From Proteles cristata cristata (lineage: Eukaryota; Chordata; Mammalia; Carnivora; Hyaenidae), in assembly GCA_017311185.1 (NCBI GenBank), contig JAESUZ010005524.1, forward strand, positions 35,760-99,759: DNA of 64,000 nt, written 5' to 3'. The position numbers were made by a program, and so were the translations under genes. The stretch's first letter is position 1. The number at the start of each line of letters is the position of its first letter. Under the pieces are notes generated by a model. It worked only from the letters and a program-made list of their open reading frames with translations. It did no database searches and was not told the origin of the DNA. Positions 54,301-57,300 of this stretch are shown piece by piece.

Positions 54301-57300
54301 CAAACCAGAGAAAGAACCACTTGAAAGCCTAAAAGGAAACAACAGTAAGCAGTCACACAGGGCCAGAAACAAGTCCTGTTTCCACTGGCCAGAATGGAAA
54401 ACATCATAATTCAGAGAATAACAAGTAGAGTACTCAGAAGAATTTTGCCCCAGTTGTGAAGATAAAGATAGCCCTTGACCAAATACCACTATGGTCCCAC
54501 CTAAAAGAGCTTAAATCAAGACTCCAAAGAATTACACTGTTTCTAAGTAACTTTGCTGTATCCCAAAACAAAGTTCAAAAATATTTACAGGTACACAAAA
54601 ATATCAGTAACAAACAAGGTAAAATTCACAATGTCTTATAGCCAATAAAAACTTACTAGGTATGCAAAGGAAAAGTGATCTATAAGGGAGAGAAAAAAAA
54701 ATAATTTGTTGAAAATAACTCAAAAATGACACAGATGATAGTATTAGTAGACAAGAACATTAGAATAGTTATTATAAACATATTTCATATGCTCAAGAAG
54801 CTAAAAGAATGAACATATTAAAATGTGAAATATGTAAGAAATACTCAAAATGAAATTCCAAAGATGAAAGTTATAGCATTTAAGATGAAAAATACATCAG
54901 ATGAAAACGGGCAGATTAGACACTGCAGAAGAAATAAATCAGAAAACTCTATTCAGCAACACAACCTACAAAAAGAAAGGATGAAAAGAGAAAGAAAAGA
55001 CTGAAAATGAAGCTAACACACACAGGAAAGCAAAACTGAGAAACAGGAAGAAAAATGTATGCAGACCTTGATCCAGCTATTCCTGAAGCTGACCTCTAGA
55101 CTTTTCAATTACATGAGCCAACTACTTAGACCAAATCTGAGTTAGGTTTGGTCACTCACAAAAATATACCCCCTCAATATTAAAAGGTTCTTGTGAGCAT
55201 CTGTGAGGCAACTGGCTTGTATACTCTGTAACAGTGCACAGAGATTGTTGACAAATGTTAGTTTACTATAAAAATTCCCACTCTTTGGGATACAATGATA
55301 TACCCTCTCTTAAGCTTGAAAGCATCTGTAGGACAGCTGACACTGTAGCAGTCTTCTCTATCTGGAAAGAAGAGAGAACAATGGCCCACCTTCGCAGAAT
55401 CTCAAGAGTACCTTCTTATACAGGCTTATAATGTAGAGGCTGACTCAAGAGACTCAGGCTCATGGTTATTCCAAAGTAGAAGTACAGAATGTACCTTGCA
55501 TGGTCTACCTTTGCTTTTGAAGTTTAAGCTACCCTTTAGAGAGCACTCCTTTTAAGTAAAATAAAATGAAAAATGACCTAGGTGTACTTACCAAATTTTT
55601 AAAATACTTAATAGGATTTGTGTTTGGCATCCAGACAAATATTTTTGCAATCCTCACAAAATATCCCTATTTAAATAAAATGAACGCACATAAATACAGT
55701 CAACTAATCTTTGACAAGGGAACAAAGGCAATACGATGAAGTACAGATAACCTTGTCAACAAATGATGGTGGGACATGTACATGCAAAAATAATGAATCT
55801 AGACCTTATACTCTCCACAAAAATTAACTAAAAATGAATCACACACCTAAATATAAAATGCAAAAAATGGTGATGACTTTTTCATGGATCATGAAAGAAA
55901 TAGCTGATAAGCTGGACTTAATTAAAATTAAAAACTGCTCTCTGAAAGCTGCTGTCAGGAAAATGAGAGGCCACAATCAGGAGCAAATATTTAGGAAAGA
56001 CACATCTGATAAGGGCTGTTACCCAAAAATATACAAAGAACTCTTAAAATCCAACAATAAGAAAACAACCCATTTAAAAATGGGCCAAAGATCCTAACAG
56101 ACACCTCACCAAAGAAGGTAAACAGTGGCAAATAAGCACATGAAAGATGCTCCACATCCTATGCAAATTGAAAGGAGACTCCACGACACACCTATCAGGA
56201 AGGCCACAATTCAGGACACTGCCAACGCCAAATGCTGAGGGTATGGAGCAGCAACAACTCTCATTTGTGGCCAGCAGGGATGCAAAATGTTACAGCCACT
56301 TTGGAAAACAGTTTGTCATTTCCTTTAAAAATTAAACATATTCTTGTCATATGATCCAGCAATCATACTCCTTGGTATTTATCCAAAGGAGCTGAAAACA
56401 TGTCCACAAAAAAAAACCTGCACACAGATTATTTATAGCAGCTTTATTCAGAATGGCCAAAACTTGAAAGCAACAAAAATGTCCTTCAGTAGGTGAATGA
56501 AGAAACTGGTGCATCCAGACAGTGTAATATTATTCAGCACTAAAAAGAAACCACCATCAAGCCATGAAAAGACATGGCGGAAACTTAGATGTGTATTACT
56601 AAGTGAAAGAAGACAATACGAGAAAGCTACATACTGTATGATCCCAACTCTATGACATTCTGAAAAGGTCAATCTATGGAGACAGTAAAAAGATCAGTGG
56701 CTGCCAGGGGTTGGCTGGGGGAAAGGAGGATGGACAGGCAGATCAGAGGATACTGGGGAGAGTGAAAATACTCTATATAAACCATAATGATGGATAAATG
56801 TCAGTATACATTTGTCCAAGACCACAGAATGCCTAATATTTGGGCAGTGAACCCTAAGAGAAACTACGAACTTTGGGTGATTACAATGTACCTGTGTAGT
56901 TAATCAATTCTCAAACTGTACCAGTCAGCTGGAGGAGACTGACAATGGGGGAAGGCTAAGCACGTGTGGGCATCTGTAGGAAATTACCTTCCTCTTTATT
57001 TTGCTGTGAACCCAAATCTGCTCTAAAAAAATAGTCTTTTTTTAAAAAGTGAGTATTTTCTGTTCAATAAATTAAGTCAGGAATAAACACCCTACAATGT
57101 AATTGTTACAACATTAACAGTCTTCAGTGTAATTTAGAAAGCTGTAGTCCTCTTTTTTCAATTGATAATTGACTGAAACAGGAAAAGGTAACTCTAGAAA
57201 AACCAACTTCAGGGTCTGGTTTCAGTGTTAAGAATTCTATCATCTATTCACTCTGTAAGAACACATGCCAAATGCAGTTCAGTGATCAACAAATTTCTGT

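Noticed and set aside
55834..56097. 87-codon open frame resembling a protein (KKTTHLKMGQRS end)
   Set aside because: This is broken L1 ORF2 sequence.
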